A stretch of DNA of 64,000 nucleotides from Lentzea fradiae (GTDB lineage: Bacteria; Actinomycetota; Actinomycetes; Mycobacteriales; Pseudonocardiaceae). The notes below the pieces were generated by a model. It worked only from the letters and a program-made list of their open reading frames with translations. It searched no databases and was not told where the DNA came from. Each line of letters opens with the position of its first letter. Position 1 is the stretch's first letter. Positions 33,104 to 42,046 of this stretch are shown here, one piece after another. The position numbers and the translations under genes are program-made. Where the stretch lies: the NCBI RefSeq assembly GCF_900100955.1, contig NZ_FNCC01000016.1, positions 62,001-126,000 on the forward strand, read 5' to 3'.

Positions 33104-33162
33104 CGCGTGGTGCCTGTGTCCGTGCCCGCCACGACTTCGTCACCGACTCCGCCGTGCGGTGT

Positions 33163-33531
33163 GCGACGACTTCGTCGCCTGCATCGTGCCGATGTCGACG
33201 TCAATGTTGACGTCGTCAAGCTTGCGCCGCCTTGTCGACGTTGACGCCGTCAAGCACATGACGCCCGCGTCGACATTGACAACGTCACGGTCGCGTTGGC
33301 GACGTCGACACCGTCAAGTGCGTGTCGACGTCGTCGATGTTGACCATCAATGTTGACGCTGTCGAGTTCGCGCCGATCGCGTCGACATTGACGCCATCAA
33401 CCTCGGCGGACCTCATCGACGTTGACGCTGTCCAGTCTGCGTCAGCCTGGTCCACGTTGACGCCGTCCACCTCGCGACGACTTCGTCAACATCCCATCCC
33501 GCGACGACCTCGTCACCGACGAAGTCGTCGC
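33163..33531. repeat. 35-bp degenerate tandem repeat array between edd and eda
   Basis: About eight imperfect copies of a roughly 35-bp unit beginning GTCGACGTTGACGCCGTCAA, e.g. near 33191, 33235, 33271, 33385 and 33416. Each has a TTGAC core. The array is bracketed by a 14-bp inverted repeat, GCGACGACTTCGTC at 33163-33176 and its complement at 33518-33531, with a further direct copy at 33474-33487. No plausible gene overlaps it. Confidence 0.75.
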
Positions 33532-33554
33532 GATCGAGCAGGTCGCCGACCCGA

Positions 33555-33568
33555 ACCAATATATTGCC
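33555..33568. repeat. AT-rich palindromic element after edd
   Basis: ACCAATATATTGCC, with core CAATATATTG at 33557-33566, 16 bases beyond the edd stop. On the minus strand GGCAATATATTGGTTCGG parallels the copy at 2589. Confidence 0.65.
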
Positions 33569-33582
33569 GGACCGCGACCGGT

Positions 33583-35439
33583 TCAGTGGTGCGTGACCGG
33601 CGCGAAGTGGTCGGCGGTGATCGGGCCGAACACCGTCGCACCGCGGTCGGCGGGACCGACGGTGCGGCGCAGGGCGGCGAAGAGCTCACGGCCCGTGCCC
33701 GCCCACTCGTGCGCGGAGGCCGGGAAGTCGACGAGCGGCCGCGACGCCAGTTCCTCTGCGGGCACCATGACCTCCAGCGTCCCGGCGGTGGCGTCGAGGC
33801 GGACGACGTCGCCGTCGCGGACCCGGCCCAGCGGGCCGCCGACGGCGGCTTCCGGGGTGAGCTGGATGGCGGCAGGGATCTTTCCCGACGCGCCGGACAT
33901 GCGGCCGTCGGTCACCAGCGCCACCTTGAAGCCGCGGTCCATCAGCACGCCCAGCGGAGGTGTCAGCTTGTGCAGCTCCGGCATGCCGTTGGCCTGCGGG
34001 CCCTGCTGGCGCACGACGACGACCACGTCGCGGTCGAGCTCACCGGCCTGGAACGCCTCCTGGAACGCCTCCTGCGTGGTGAACACGCGGGCGGGGGCCT
34101 CGACGACGTGGTTCTCCCGCGCGACCGCCGACACCTTGATGACGGACCGGCCGAGGTTGCCGCTGAGCATCCGCAGGCCGCCGTCGGTGGCGAACGGGTC
34201 GGACGCCGGGCGCAGGACGTCGGTGTCCAGGGAACGGCCGGGGCCGTCGACCCAGACCAGCTCGCCGTCGGACAGCATCGGCTCCTGGCGGTAGCGGTCG
34301 AGGCCGGGACCGGCGACGGTGGTGACGTCGGCGTGCAGCAGGCCCGCGTCGAGCAGGGTGCCGACCACGAACTGGACGCCGCCCGCGGCCTGGAAGTGGT
34401 TGATGTCGGCGCCGCCGTTCGGGTAGACCCGCGCGATCAGCGGCACGATCGCGGACAGGTCCGAGAAGTCGTCCCAGCTGAGCTCGATGCCCGCGGCGGC
34501 GGCGATGGCCACCAGGTGCATCGTGTGGTTGGTGGAGCCACCGGTCGCGAGCAGCGCGACGACGCCGTTGACGACGGCCTTCTCGTCGACGACGTGCGCG
34601 ATCGGGGTGTAGCCCTCGCCCTTGGCCATCTCGACGGCGCGGCGGCCGGCGTGTTCGGTGAGGGCGCGGCGCAGCGTCGTGCCCGGCGGCACGAACGAGG
34701 CGCCCGGCAGGTGCAGGCCCATGACCTCGACGACCATCTGGTTCGAGTTCGCGGTGCCGTAGAAGGTGCAGGTGCCGGGGGAGTGGTACGAGGCGGCCTC
34801 GGCTTCCAGCAGGTCGTCGCGCGTGGCCTTGCCCTCGGCGTACAGCTGGCGGACGCGGGCCTTCTCCTTGTTCGACAGGCCCGACGACATCGGGCCGGCC
34901 GGCACCAGGATCGACGGCAGGTGGCCGAAGGACAGGGCGCCGATCAGCAGGCCGGGGACGATCTTGTCGCACACGCCCAGCAGGACGGCGGCGTCGAACA
35001 TCTCGTGCGACAGGGCCACGCCGGTCGACATCGCGATGACATCGCGGCTGAACAGCGACAGCTCCATGCCGTCACGGCCCTGGGTGATGCCGTCGCACAT
35101 CGCGGGCACACCGCCCGCGAACTGCGACACGCCGCCGACGGCGCGCACGGCGTCCTTGATCCAGGCCGGGTACTCCTGGAACGGCTGGTGCGCCGACAGC
35201 ATGTCGTTGTACGACGACACGATCGCGACGTTGGACTTGCGCAGCGCACGCAGCGCCGCCTTGTCGCCGCCGGTGATGCCGGCGAAGCCGTGCGCGAGGT
35301 TGCTGCACGCGAAGCCGGACCGGGACGTGCCGTCCTGCGCGGCAGCGGCCACACGTTCGAGGTACACACGGCGGGAGTCGGCGCTGCGCGCGGCGATCCT
35401 GCGTGTCACCTCGGTCAGGACAGGGTGCAGTTCGGTCAT
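33583..35439 (-). CDS. edd: Phosphogluconate dehydratase
   Basis: Fe-S dehydratase of 618 residues (IlvD/Edd family) converting 6-phosphogluconate to KDPG. Edd-type motifs are SYNDMLSAHQPF, CDGITQGRDGMELSLFSRD, GVCDKIVPG (cluster Cys) and FYGTANSNQM. The length fits Edd rather than IlvD. ATG 35439 (MTELHPVLTEV) matches the family start. A promoter TTGTGT-N18-TACTGT lies at 35554-35525. Together with eda it makes a complete Entner-Doudoroff branch. Confidence 0.94.
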   Translation of the reverse strand: MTELHPVLTEVTRRIAARSADSRRVYLERVAAAAQDGTSRSGFACSNLAHGFAGITGGDKAALRALRKSNVAIVSSYNDMLSAHQPFQEYPAWIKDAVRAVGGVSQFAGGVPAMCDGITQGRDGMELSLFSRDVIAMSTGVALSHEMFDAAVLLGVCDKIVPGLLIGALSFGHLPSILVPAGPMSSGLSNKEKARVRQLYAEGKATRDDLLEAEAASYHSPGTCTFYGTANSNQMVVEVMGLHLPGASFVPPGTTLRRALTEHAGRRAVEMAKGEGYTPIAHVVDEKAVVNGVVALLATGGSTNHTMHLVAIAAAAGIELSWDDFSDLSAIVPLIARVYPNGGADINHFQAAGGVQFVVGTLLDAGLLHADVTTVAGPGLDRYRQEPMLSDGELVWVDGPGRSLDTDVLRPASDPFATDGGLRMLSGNLGRSVIKVSAVARENHVVEAPARVFTTQEAFQEAFQAGELDRDVVVVVRQQGPQANGMPELHKLTPPLGVLMDRGFKVALVTDGRMSGASGKIPAAIQLTPEAAVGGPLGRVRDGDVVRLDATAGTLEVMVPAEELASRPLVDFPASAHEWAGTGRELFAALRRTVGPADRGATVFGPITADHFAPVTHH

Positions 35440-35524
35440 CTGGGTCTCCGGGTCATCACGGGCCGTGGTGGGGCCCTCACGAGACGACAACAGTGGCGTC
35501 CCACGGACGGGCGTGACGCCACAC

Positions 35525-35554
35525 ACAGTAAGTCATGGCTGGTCGTAGACACAA
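35525..35554 (-). promoter_or_regulatory. Candidate promoter of edd
   Basis: Minus strand TTGTGT (35554-35549), 18-bp spacer, TACTGT (35530-35525), giving an untranslated leader of about 80 bases before ATG 35439. Confidence 0.5.
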
Positions 35555-35666
35555 AAACGATTCAGTTGCTGGGAAGGATCCAGGGTCGAATGTTGGCGTG
35601 TGGTGCTTGTCACATCGCTTGAGATTGGGCAGAGTGCGGGGCACGACCTTGGAACGGAGGTGTCCC

Positions 35667-35957
35667 ATGAACTCCACGGAGATCGTCGAGCTGCGCCGGG
35701 TCATCGGTCAGATGCGCCACGCCGTCAGCGCCCTGCGGGCCCGTTATGGCGACGTGGCGGCAGTCCAACGCCTCGCCAACGACGTTGAGCGCATGGACAT
35801 CGACGCCACCGAACTCGTCGACCTCAGCACCCCGAGGCAGCGGGAAGCGCCACGGGTGGAACGTGAGGTCGTGGTCGTGCCCGACACGCCCTACGACGAG
35901 TCGTTGTGGAAGGACGCGGACGACGAAGGGCTCGGTGGCTACCGCAACCGGACCTGA
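35667..35957 (+). CDS. Small acidic protein of unknown function
   Basis: Protein of 96 residues: a helical N-terminus (MNSTEIVELRRVIGQMRHAV) and an acidic C-terminal tail (DESLWKDADDEGLGG). No known domain was recognised. ATG 35667 has a good ribosome site (GGAGG, 8 bases upstream). A strong terminator follows, so it is its own unit ahead of the succinate dehydrogenase operon. Confidence 0.7.
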   Translation: MNSTEIVELRRVIGQMRHAVSALRARYGDVAAVQRLANDVERMDIDATELVDLSTPRQREAPRVEREVVVVPDTPYDESLWKDADDEGLGGYRNRT

Positions 35958-35969
35958 CGAAGCTGATCA

Positions 35970-35998
35970 CACGGCCCCCGCCGGACGCGGGGGCCGTG
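35970..35998 (+). terminator. Terminator before the sdh operon
   Basis: 12-bp perfect stem CACGGCCCCCGC / GCGGGGGCCGTG with a 5-nt loop, followed by CCCGTTT. Confidence 0.85.
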
Positions 35999-36057
35999 CC
36001 CGTTTGTCCGCCGACCGACCGTTCTCCCACAACGACGTGGACCCAGAAAGGTGACCG

Positions 36058-36822
36058 ATGGCGAGGGCACAGATCGCCGCCAGGACGCTGCGCACGGACC
36101 GGTGGTGGCTGCCGCCGCTGACGACGTTCGCCGGCCTGCTGCTGATCTCGATCTACGCGGCGTTCCGGACGTTCCAGGGGGACTTCTACTGGGTCGACCA
36201 GTACCACTACCTCACACCGATGTACTCGCCGTGCCTGAGCGAGGAGTGCGTGCCCGCGGCCTCGCACTTCGGCCAGCCGCTGCCGGCGCTGCCGGGGTTC
36301 CTGACGCCGCCGGTGGTGATCATCCCGTTCCTGCTCGGGTTCCGGATCACCTGCTACTACTACCGCAAGGCGTACTACCGCGCCGCCTGGGCGTCGCCGC
36401 CCGCGTGCGCCGTGGCCGAGCCGCACGCCAAGTACACCGGTGAGACGCGCTTCCCGCTGATCGCGCAGAACCTGCACCGGTACTTCTTCTACGCGGCCTC
36501 GATCCTGTTGTGCGTCAACATCTACGACACCGTCCTGGCGTTCGGCACCGGGCTCGGGCTGGGCAACCTCATCCTGCTCGTCAACGTCAGCCTGCTGGCC
36601 GCGTACACGCTGTCGTGCCACTCGTGCCGCCACATCGCGGGCGGACGCCTCAAGCACTTCTCCAAGCACCCGGTCCGGTACTGGATGTGGACGCAGGTCT
36701 CGAAGCTCAACAACCGCCACATGCAGCTGGCGTGGGCCTCGCTGATCTTCGTCTGCCTGACCGACCTGTACGTCGCGCTGGTCGCCTCGGAAACGATCTC
36801 CGACCTCCGCTTCATCAACTAG
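36058..36822 (+). CDS. Succinate dehydrogenase membrane subunit (Sdh1 type)
   Basis: Polytopic membrane protein of 254 residues with about five helices, equivalent to the Rv0249c membrane anchor of actinobacterial Sdh1. It docks the SdhAB head and carries electrons to menaquinone. Conserved His/Cys residues are seen in CHSCRHIAGGR and QNLHRYFFY, and an N-terminal loop has paired Cys (CLSEECVP). The SdhA start follows the stop by 8 bases. Confidence 0.85.
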   Translation: MARAQIAARTLRTDRWWLPPLTTFAGLLLISIYAAFRTFQGDFYWVDQYHYLTPMYSPCLSEECVPAASHFGQPLPALPGFLTPPVVIIPFLLGFRITCYYYRKAYYRAAWASPPACAVAEPHAKYTGETRFPLIAQNLHRYFFYAASILLCVNIYDTVLAFGTGLGLGNLILLVNVSLLAAYTLSCHSCRHIAGGRLKHFSKHPVRYWMWTQVSKLNNRHMQLAWASLIFVCLTDLYVALVASETISDLRFIN

Positions 36823-36830
36823 GAGTGGTT

Positions 36831-38699
36831 TTGCCCGAGCTGGAAAGGCATTCGTTCGACGTTCTCGTGATCGGCGCTGGCGGGGCCGGTCTGCGTGCCG
36901 CGATCGAGGCCCGTGAGCACGGCCTGCGCACCGCCGTTCTCTGCAAGTCGTTGTTCGGCAAGGCGCACACCGTCATGGCGGAGGGCGGGATCGCCGCCGC
37001 CATGGGCAACGTGAACTCGTCGGACAGCTGGCAGGTGCACTTCCGCGACACCATGCGCGGCGGCAAGTTCCTCAACAACTGGCGGATGGCCGAGCTGCAC
37101 GCCCAGGAGGCGCCGCAACGGGTCTGGGAGCTGGAGACCTACGGGGCGCTGTTCGACCGCACCAAGGACGGCCGCATCTCGCAGCGCAACTTCGGCGGCC
37201 ACGAGTACCCGCGTCTCGCGCACGTCGGTGACCGCACCGGTCTGGAGCTGATCCGCACCCTGCAGCAGAAGATCGTGTCGTTGCAGCAGGAGGACTTCAA
37301 GGAGACCGGCGACTACGAGCACCGCCTGCGGGTGTTCCAGGAGTTCACCGTCACCGACCTGGTGAAGGACGGCGACAGGATCGCCGGCGCGTTCGGCTAC
37401 TGGCGCGAGTCCGGCCGGTTCGTGCTCTTCGAGGCACCGGCGGTGATCCTCGCGACCGGCGGCATCGGCAAGTCGTTCAAGGTCACCTCGAACTCGTGGG
37501 AGTACACCGGCGACGGCCACGCGCTGGCACTGCGCGCGGGCGCCTCGCTGATCAACATGGAGTTCATCCAGTTCCACCCCACCGGGATGGTCTGGCCGCC
37601 GTCGGTGAAGGGCATCCTCGTCACCGAGTCCGTGCGCGGTGACGGCGGCGTGCTGCGCAACTCCGACGGCAAGCGGTTCATGTTCGACTACATCCCCGAG
37701 GTGTTCAAGGACAAGTACGCGGACAACGAGGAGGAGGCCGACCGCTGGTACACCGACCAGGCGGGCAACCGGCGCCCACCGGAGCTGCTGCCGCGCGACG
37801 AGGTGGCGCGCGCGATCAACTCCGAGGTGAAGGAGGGTCGCGGGTCACCGCACGGTGGCGTCTTCCTCGACGTGTCGACCCGGCTGCCCGCCGAGGAGAT
37901 CCGGCGCCGGCTGCCGTCGATGCACCACCAGTTCAAGGAGCTGGCCGACGTCGACATCACCGCGCAGCCGATGGAGGTCGGCCCGACGTGCCACTACGTC
38001 ATGGGCGGCGTCGAGGTGGACCCGGACACCGGCTCGTCGTCCGTGCCGGGGCTCTACGCCGCCGGTGAGGTCTCCGGCGGCATGCACGGGTCCAACCGGC
38101 TGGGCGGCAACTCGTTGTCGGACCTGCTCGTGTTCGGCCGCAGGGCCGGTGCGGGCGCCGCGGAGTACGTGCGGGGGCTGAGCGACCGCCCGGCGATCGC
38201 GGAGGAGGCCGTCACCGAGGCACGGGCCACCGCGCTCAAGCCGTTCCAGCAGGAGGGCGGGGAGAACCCGTACACCCTGCACATGGAGCTGCAGCAGTCC
38301 ATGAACGACCTCGTCGGCATCATCCGGCGGGCGGAGGAGATGGACGAGGCGTTGCAGCGCCTGGAGAAGCTCAAGGAACGGGCCCGGTCGCTCTCGGTCG
38401 AGGGGCACCAGCAGTTCAACCCCGGCTGGCACCTCGCGCTCGACCTGCGCAACATGCTGCTCGTGTCGGAGTGCGTGGCGCGGGCGGCGTTGCTGCGCAC
38501 CGAGTCCCGCGGCGGCCACACCCGCGACGACCACCCGTCGATGGACGCCGAGTGGCGGCGCAAGCTGCTGGTGTGCGCGGTCTCCGGCGACGGCGTGGAG
38601 GTCGTGGAGAAACCGCAGATCCCGATCCGGTCCGACCTGCTCGACCTGTTCGACCGGTCCGAGCTGGAGAAGTACCTCACCGCCGAGGAGCTGGCATGA
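36831..38699 (+). CDS. sdhA: Succinate dehydrogenase flavoprotein subunit
   Basis: FAD subunit of 622 residues oxidising succinate to fumarate. The Rossmann motif is VLVIGAGGAGLRAAIEA, the FAD-linking His region is KAHTVMAEGGIAAAMG, the substrate loop is FIQFHPTGMVWPP, and the capping/active-site region is GPTCHYVMGGVEVD. The C-terminus has the SdhA helical domain (RTESRGGHTRDDHP). The TTG start is set by the ribosome site AGGAGTGG directly upstream. It overlaps sdhB by 4 bases (ATGA). Confidence 0.95.
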   Translation: MPELERHSFDVLVIGAGGAGLRAAIEAREHGLRTAVLCKSLFGKAHTVMAEGGIAAAMGNVNSSDSWQVHFRDTMRGGKFLNNWRMAELHAQEAPQRVWELETYGALFDRTKDGRISQRNFGGHEYPRLAHVGDRTGLELIRTLQQKIVSLQQEDFKETGDYEHRLRVFQEFTVTDLVKDGDRIAGAFGYWRESGRFVLFEAPAVILATGGIGKSFKVTSNSWEYTGDGHALALRAGASLINMEFIQFHPTGMVWPPSVKGILVTESVRGDGGVLRNSDGKRFMFDYIPEVFKDKYADNEEEADRWYTDQAGNRRPPELLPRDEVARAINSEVKEGRGSPHGGVFLDVSTRLPAEEIRRRLPSMHHQFKELADVDITAQPMEVGPTCHYVMGGVEVDPDTGSSSVPGLYAAGEVSGGMHGSNRLGGNSLSDLLVFGRRAGAGAAEYVRGLSDRPAIAEEAVTEARATALKPFQQEGGENPYTLHMELQQSMNDLVGIIRRAEEMDEALQRLEKLKERARSLSVEGHQQFNPGWHLALDLRNMLLVSECVARAALLRTESRGGHTRDDHPSMDAEWRRKLLVCAVSGDGVEVVEKPQIPIRSDLLDLFDRSELEKYLTAEELA

Positions 38700-39445
38700 G
38701 CTACCAGGGGAAGTTCCGGGTGTGGCGTGGCGACGACTCCGGCGGCGGGCTGGAGGACTTCACCGTCGAGGTCAACGAGGGCGAGGTGGTGCTCGACATC
38801 ATCCACCGGCTGCAGGCCACCCAGGCACCGGACCTCGCCGTGCGGTGGAACTGCAAGGCGGGCAAGTGCGGCTCGTGCTCGGCGGAGGTCAACGGGCGGC
38901 CGCGGCTGCTGTGCATGACCCGCATGTCGATCTTCGAGGAGGCGGAGACGATCACGGTCACGCCGATGCGGACGTTCCCGATCATCCGCGACCTCGTCAC
39001 CGACGTGTCCTTCAACTACACCAAGGCGCGCGAGGTCCCGTCGTTCCAGCCGCCGAAGGACCTGGCTCCGGGCGAGTACCGGATGCAGCAGGTGGACGTC
39101 GAGCGCTCGCAGGAGTTCCGCAAGTGCATCGAGTGCTTCCTGTGCCAGAACACCTGCCACGTGGTGCGCGACCACGAGGAGAACAAGGAGGCGTTCTCCG
39201 GGCCGCGGTTCCTCATGCGGGTCGCCGAGCTGGAGATGCACCCGCTCGACACCGCCGACCGCGTCGACCAGGCCCAGGACGACCACGGGCTGGGCTACTG
39301 CAACATCACCAAGTGCTGCAGCGAGGTGTGCCCCGAGCACATCCACATCACCGACAACGCGCTCATCCCGATGAAGGAACGCGTCGCCGACCGCAAGTAC
39401 GACCCGATCGTCTGGCTGGGCAACAAGCTCTTCAGGCGTTCGTAA
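38696..39445 (+). CDS. sdhB: Succinate dehydrogenase iron-sulfur subunit
   Basis: Fe-S subunit of 249 residues. The N-terminal [2Fe-2S] ligands lie in CKAGKCGSC and LLCMTR. The C-terminal cluster ligands lie in CIECFLCQNTC and CNITKCCSEVCPE. It passes electrons from SdhA to the membrane subunit. The ATG overlaps the sdhA stop, and a bidirectional terminator follows. Confidence 0.95.
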   Translation: MSYQGKFRVWRGDDSGGGLEDFTVEVNEGEVVLDIIHRLQATQAPDLAVRWNCKAGKCGSCSAEVNGRPRLLCMTRMSIFEEAETITVTPMRTFPIIRDLVTDVSFNYTKAREVPSFQPPKDLAPGEYRMQQVDVERSQEFRKCIECFLCQNTCHVVRDHEENKEAFSGPRFLMRVAELEMHPLDTADRVDQAQDDHGLGYCNITKCCSEVCPEHIHITDNALIPMKERVADRKYDPIVWLGNKLFRRS

Positions 39446-39460
39446 CATCGTGAAACAAGG

Positions 39461-39495
39461 AACGGGGCGTGTCCGATGTGGACACGCCCCGTTTC
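39461..39495. terminator. Bidirectional terminator between sdhB and gluD
   Basis: 14-bp perfect stem AACGGGGCGTGTCC (39461-39474) / GGACACGCCCCGTT (39480-39493), with T-rich bases on the right and A-rich on the left. Confidence 0.88.
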
Positions 39496-39506
39496 GCTGA
39501 CCGGTG

Positions 39507-40400
39507 TCAGAGGACGCTGCCGGCCCCCATGACCGCCGACGACTCGGCGACCTGGGTCTGGCCGGCCTCGTCGTCATCGGTGTGGATGACCTTCTTGCTG
39601 CGGCGGTTGCGCTTCTCGAGGTAGTTCGCGAACCACGTCAGCAGCAGGCACAGTCCGATGTAGATCAGCGCGACGACGATCATGACCGAGATCATCGGCC
39701 GGCCGAAGTTCACCGCGTCGCCACCGATGCGCGTGCCCCAGCGCAGCAGCTCCTCGAACGTGATGAGGAAGCCGAGCGCGGTGTCCTTCAGCAGCACGAC
39801 GAGCTGGCTGATGATGGTCGGCATCATCGACCGCAGCGCCTGCGGCAGCAGGACGAGCGTCATCACCTGGGTCTTGCGCATGCCCAGCGCGTACGCGGCC
39901 TCGCTCTGCCCCTTCGGCAGGGAGTTGATGCCCGCGCGGAAGATCTCCGCGAGCACCGAGCCGTTGTACAGCATCAGGCTCACCACGACCGCCGTGAACG
40001 CGCTCAGCTTCACCCCGGCCACGGGAAGGCCGTAGTAGAAGAAGAACATCATGACCACGAGCGGGATGGCGCGGAAGATCTCGACGACCACCGCGGCGGG
40101 ACCGCGCACCCACGCGTGGTCGGACAGCCGGGCGGCGGCGAAGACCGCGCCGAACAGCAGCGCCAGCACGGCTCCGACGGCGAACGCGCTCAGCGTGTTG
40201 CCGATCGCCTCCACCAGGGAGAGCTGGATCTGCTTGTAGTTGATCCAGTCGAGCCTGCGGGAGGAGAACTGGTCGGTGGCGATGAAGCGCATCACCACGT
40301 AGGCGAGGGCGGCGACCAGGGCCGCGACGCCGACGACCGCCATGATCTTGTGACGGACGCGGGCCTTCGGACCGGGGACGTCGAACAGCACCATGCTCAT
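39507..40400 (-). CDS. gluD: Glutamate ABC transporter permease GluD-like
   Basis: HisMQ-type permease of 297 residues, with one N-terminal and about five core membrane helices. The ABC coupling loop is seen in EIFRAGINSLPKGQSEAAYALGM. The C-terminal tail is charged. The ATG overlaps the gluC stop (ATGA). The two permeases form a heterodimer with GluA and GluB; glutamate as substrate comes from the gluABCD order known in Corynebacterium and Streptomyces. Confidence 0.87.
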   Translation of the reverse strand: MSMVLFDVPGPKARVRHKIMAVVGVAALVAALAYVVMRFIATDQFSSRRLDWINYKQIQLSLVEAIGNTLSAFAVGAVLALLFGAVFAAARLSDHAWVRGPAAVVVEIFRAIPLVVMMFFFYYGLPVAGVKLSAFTAVVVSLMLYNGSVLAEIFRAGINSLPKGQSEAAYALGMRKTQVMTLVLLPQALRSMMPTIISQLVVLLKDTALGFLITFEELLRWGTRIGGDAVNFGRPMISVMIVVALIYIGLCLLLTWFANYLEKRNRRSKKVIHTDDDEAGQTQVAESSAVMGAGSVL

Positions 40401-41044
40401 CGGGCCACGCTCCACCGCTTCTCGAAGGTCTGCTGCACGTAGGTCAGCGGCATGACCAGGATGACGAACCCGATCGCCACCCACAGGAGTCCGAGCAGGA
40501 CGTTCTCACCCTGCTCCGACAGCGAGTCGCGGATGGTGCCCGCCTGGAAGACGGCGAAACCGGAGGCGACCGTCGTGTTCTTCAGCAACGCGATCATGGT
40601 GCTGGTCATCGGCGGCACCACCGACCGCAGCGCCTGCGGCAGCACCACGTTGCCCAGCATCTGCACGAACGTGAGCCCGAGCGCGCGGGACGCCTCGGCC
40701 TGGCCGACCGGCACGGTGTTGATGCCGGAACGGACGACCTCGCAGACGAAGGCCGCCGTGTAGAGCGACAGCGCCACCACGGCCGCGGTGTAGGGCTCGA
40801 TCTTCACGATCTCCAGCAGGGGGTAGCCGAAGAGGAAGAAGACGAAGACGAGAGTCAGCGGGGTGTTGCGCAGCACCGTCACGTAGGCCGCGCCGACGGC
40901 CCGGAACACCGGGACGGGGCTGACCCGCAGCGCCGCGAGCAGCGTGCCCAGCAGCAGCGACAGCACGCCGGAGATCGCGAAGAGCTGCAGCGTCTGTCCG
41001 AACGCGCGCAAGAACAGATCTAGGTTGTTGGTGAGGACGCTCAT
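40397..41044 (-). CDS. gluC: Glutamate ABC transporter permease GluC-like
   Basis: HisMQ-type permease of 215 residues with five to six helices. The coupling-loop motif is EVVRSGINTVPVGQAEASRALGL, and VLRNTPLTLVFVFF is typical of amino acid permeases. It is preceded by a hairpin after gluB and overlaps gluD. Confidence 0.88.
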   Translation of the reverse strand: MSVLTNNLDLFLRAFGQTLQLFAISGVLSLLLGTLLAALRVSPVPVFRAVGAAYVTVLRNTPLTLVFVFFLFGYPLLEIVKIEPYTAAVVALSLYTAAFVCEVVRSGINTVPVGQAEASRALGLTFVQMLGNVVLPQALRSVVPPMTSTMIALLKNTTVASGFAVFQAGTIRDSLSEQGENVLLGLLWVAIGFVILVMPLTYVQQTFEKRWSVAR

Positions 41045-41073
41045 CGGGTTTCCTTGTCCGCCTTCAAAGGAAC

Positions 41074-41104
41074 GGCCGGTGGACCCGCGCAGGATCCACC
41101 GGCC
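41074..41104 (-). promoter_or_regulatory. Intercistronic hairpin between gluB and gluC
   Basis: 10-bp perfect stem GGCCGGTGGA / TCCACCGGCC with an 11-nt loop, no U-tract. It likely stabilises or attenuates the mRNA so that the binding protein is made in excess over the permeases. Confidence 0.55.
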
Positions 41105-41116
41105 ACTAAGAGCCCG

Positions 41117-42007
41117 TCAGTACCGGTCGATGGTCGGCTTCTCGGCGGACGACCCCGACTTGCCCAGGGTGCCGTCGTAGATCTTCTGCCAGGCACCGTC
41201 GTCCATGGCGGCCTGGAGGATGTCGTTCACCTTGTCGCGCAGGGCCTTGTCGTCCTTGGGCAGGCCGATGCCGTACGGCTCGTTGGAGAACGTCTTGCCG
41301 ACGACCTTCAGCTTGCCCTCCTCGGCGGCGGCGTAGCCCTTGAGGATCGCGTCGTCGGTGGTGACGGCGTCGACCTCACCGTCGAGCAGCTTGGTGACGC
41401 ACTGCGAGTAGCCCTGGAACTCGAGGATGTTCTCGGGCTCGGTGTAGCCCTTGTCCCGGATCTGCTTGATCGGGGTGGATCCGGTGGCGGAGCAGACCTT
41501 CTTGCCCTTGAGCGTCTCCGGGCCGGTGATGTCGGTGTTGTCGGCCTTGACCAGCAGGTCCTGGCCCGCGACGAAGTACGGTCCGGCGAAGGCGACCTTC
41601 TCCTTGCGGCCCGCGTTGATCGTGTAGGTGCCGACGTAGTAGTCGACGTCACCGTTGATCAGCGCCTGCTCGCGAGCGGCCGACTGGATCGTCTTGAACT
41701 GGATCTTCTCCGGGTCGAAGCCGAGCTTCGCCGAGATCAGCCGGGCGATGTCGACGTCGAAGCCGCTGTACTTGTTGGTCGTCGGGTCCTTGTAGCCCAG
41801 ACCCGGCTGGTCCTCCTTGACGCCGACGACCAGCGAGCCGCGCGACTTGGCCTTCTCGAACGTGGGCGAACCGTCGACCTTCACGTCCGCGGCGACGTCG
41901 AAGACACCGGCGGGCGCCGCCGTGTCGGTCGGGCTGCCCTCCTTGCCACACGCGGTAAGGGCGAGTGCGCCCGTCAGCAGCACCGCCGCAAGGGTGCGAA
42001 CCCTCAT
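41117..42007 (-). CDS. gluB: Glutamate-binding lipoprotein GluB-like
   Basis: Periplasmic-binding-protein type lipoprotein of 296 residues. The signal ends in the lipobox LTAC (Cys near 20). The SBP family 3 fold follows (SLVVGVKEDQPGLGYKDP, GFDVDIARLISAKLG, DVDYYVGTYTINAGR). It captures glutamate or a related amino acid outside the membrane and delivers it to GluC/GluD. Confidence 0.9.
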   Translation of the reverse strand: MRVRTLAAVLLTGALALTACGKEGSPTDTAAPAGVFDVAADVKVDGSPTFEKAKSRGSLVVGVKEDQPGLGYKDPTTNKYSGFDVDIARLISAKLGFDPEKIQFKTIQSAAREQALINGDVDYYVGTYTINAGRKEKVAFAGPYFVAGQDLLVKADNTDITGPETLKGKKVCSATGSTPIKQIRDKGYTEPENILEFQGYSQCVTKLLDGEVDAVTTDDAILKGYAAAEEGKLKVVGKTFSNEPYGIGLPKDDKALRDKVNDILQAAMDDGAWQKIYDGTLGKSGSSAEKPTIDRY

Positions 42008-42046
42008 CGTCCTTCTCCTGCCATTCGTTCGAAATCGGGCTGACTA

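Noticed and set aside
33163..33531. CRISPR-like array
   Set aside because: The repeat units differ from each other at many positions, there are no unique spacers of constant length, and there are no cas genes nearby.
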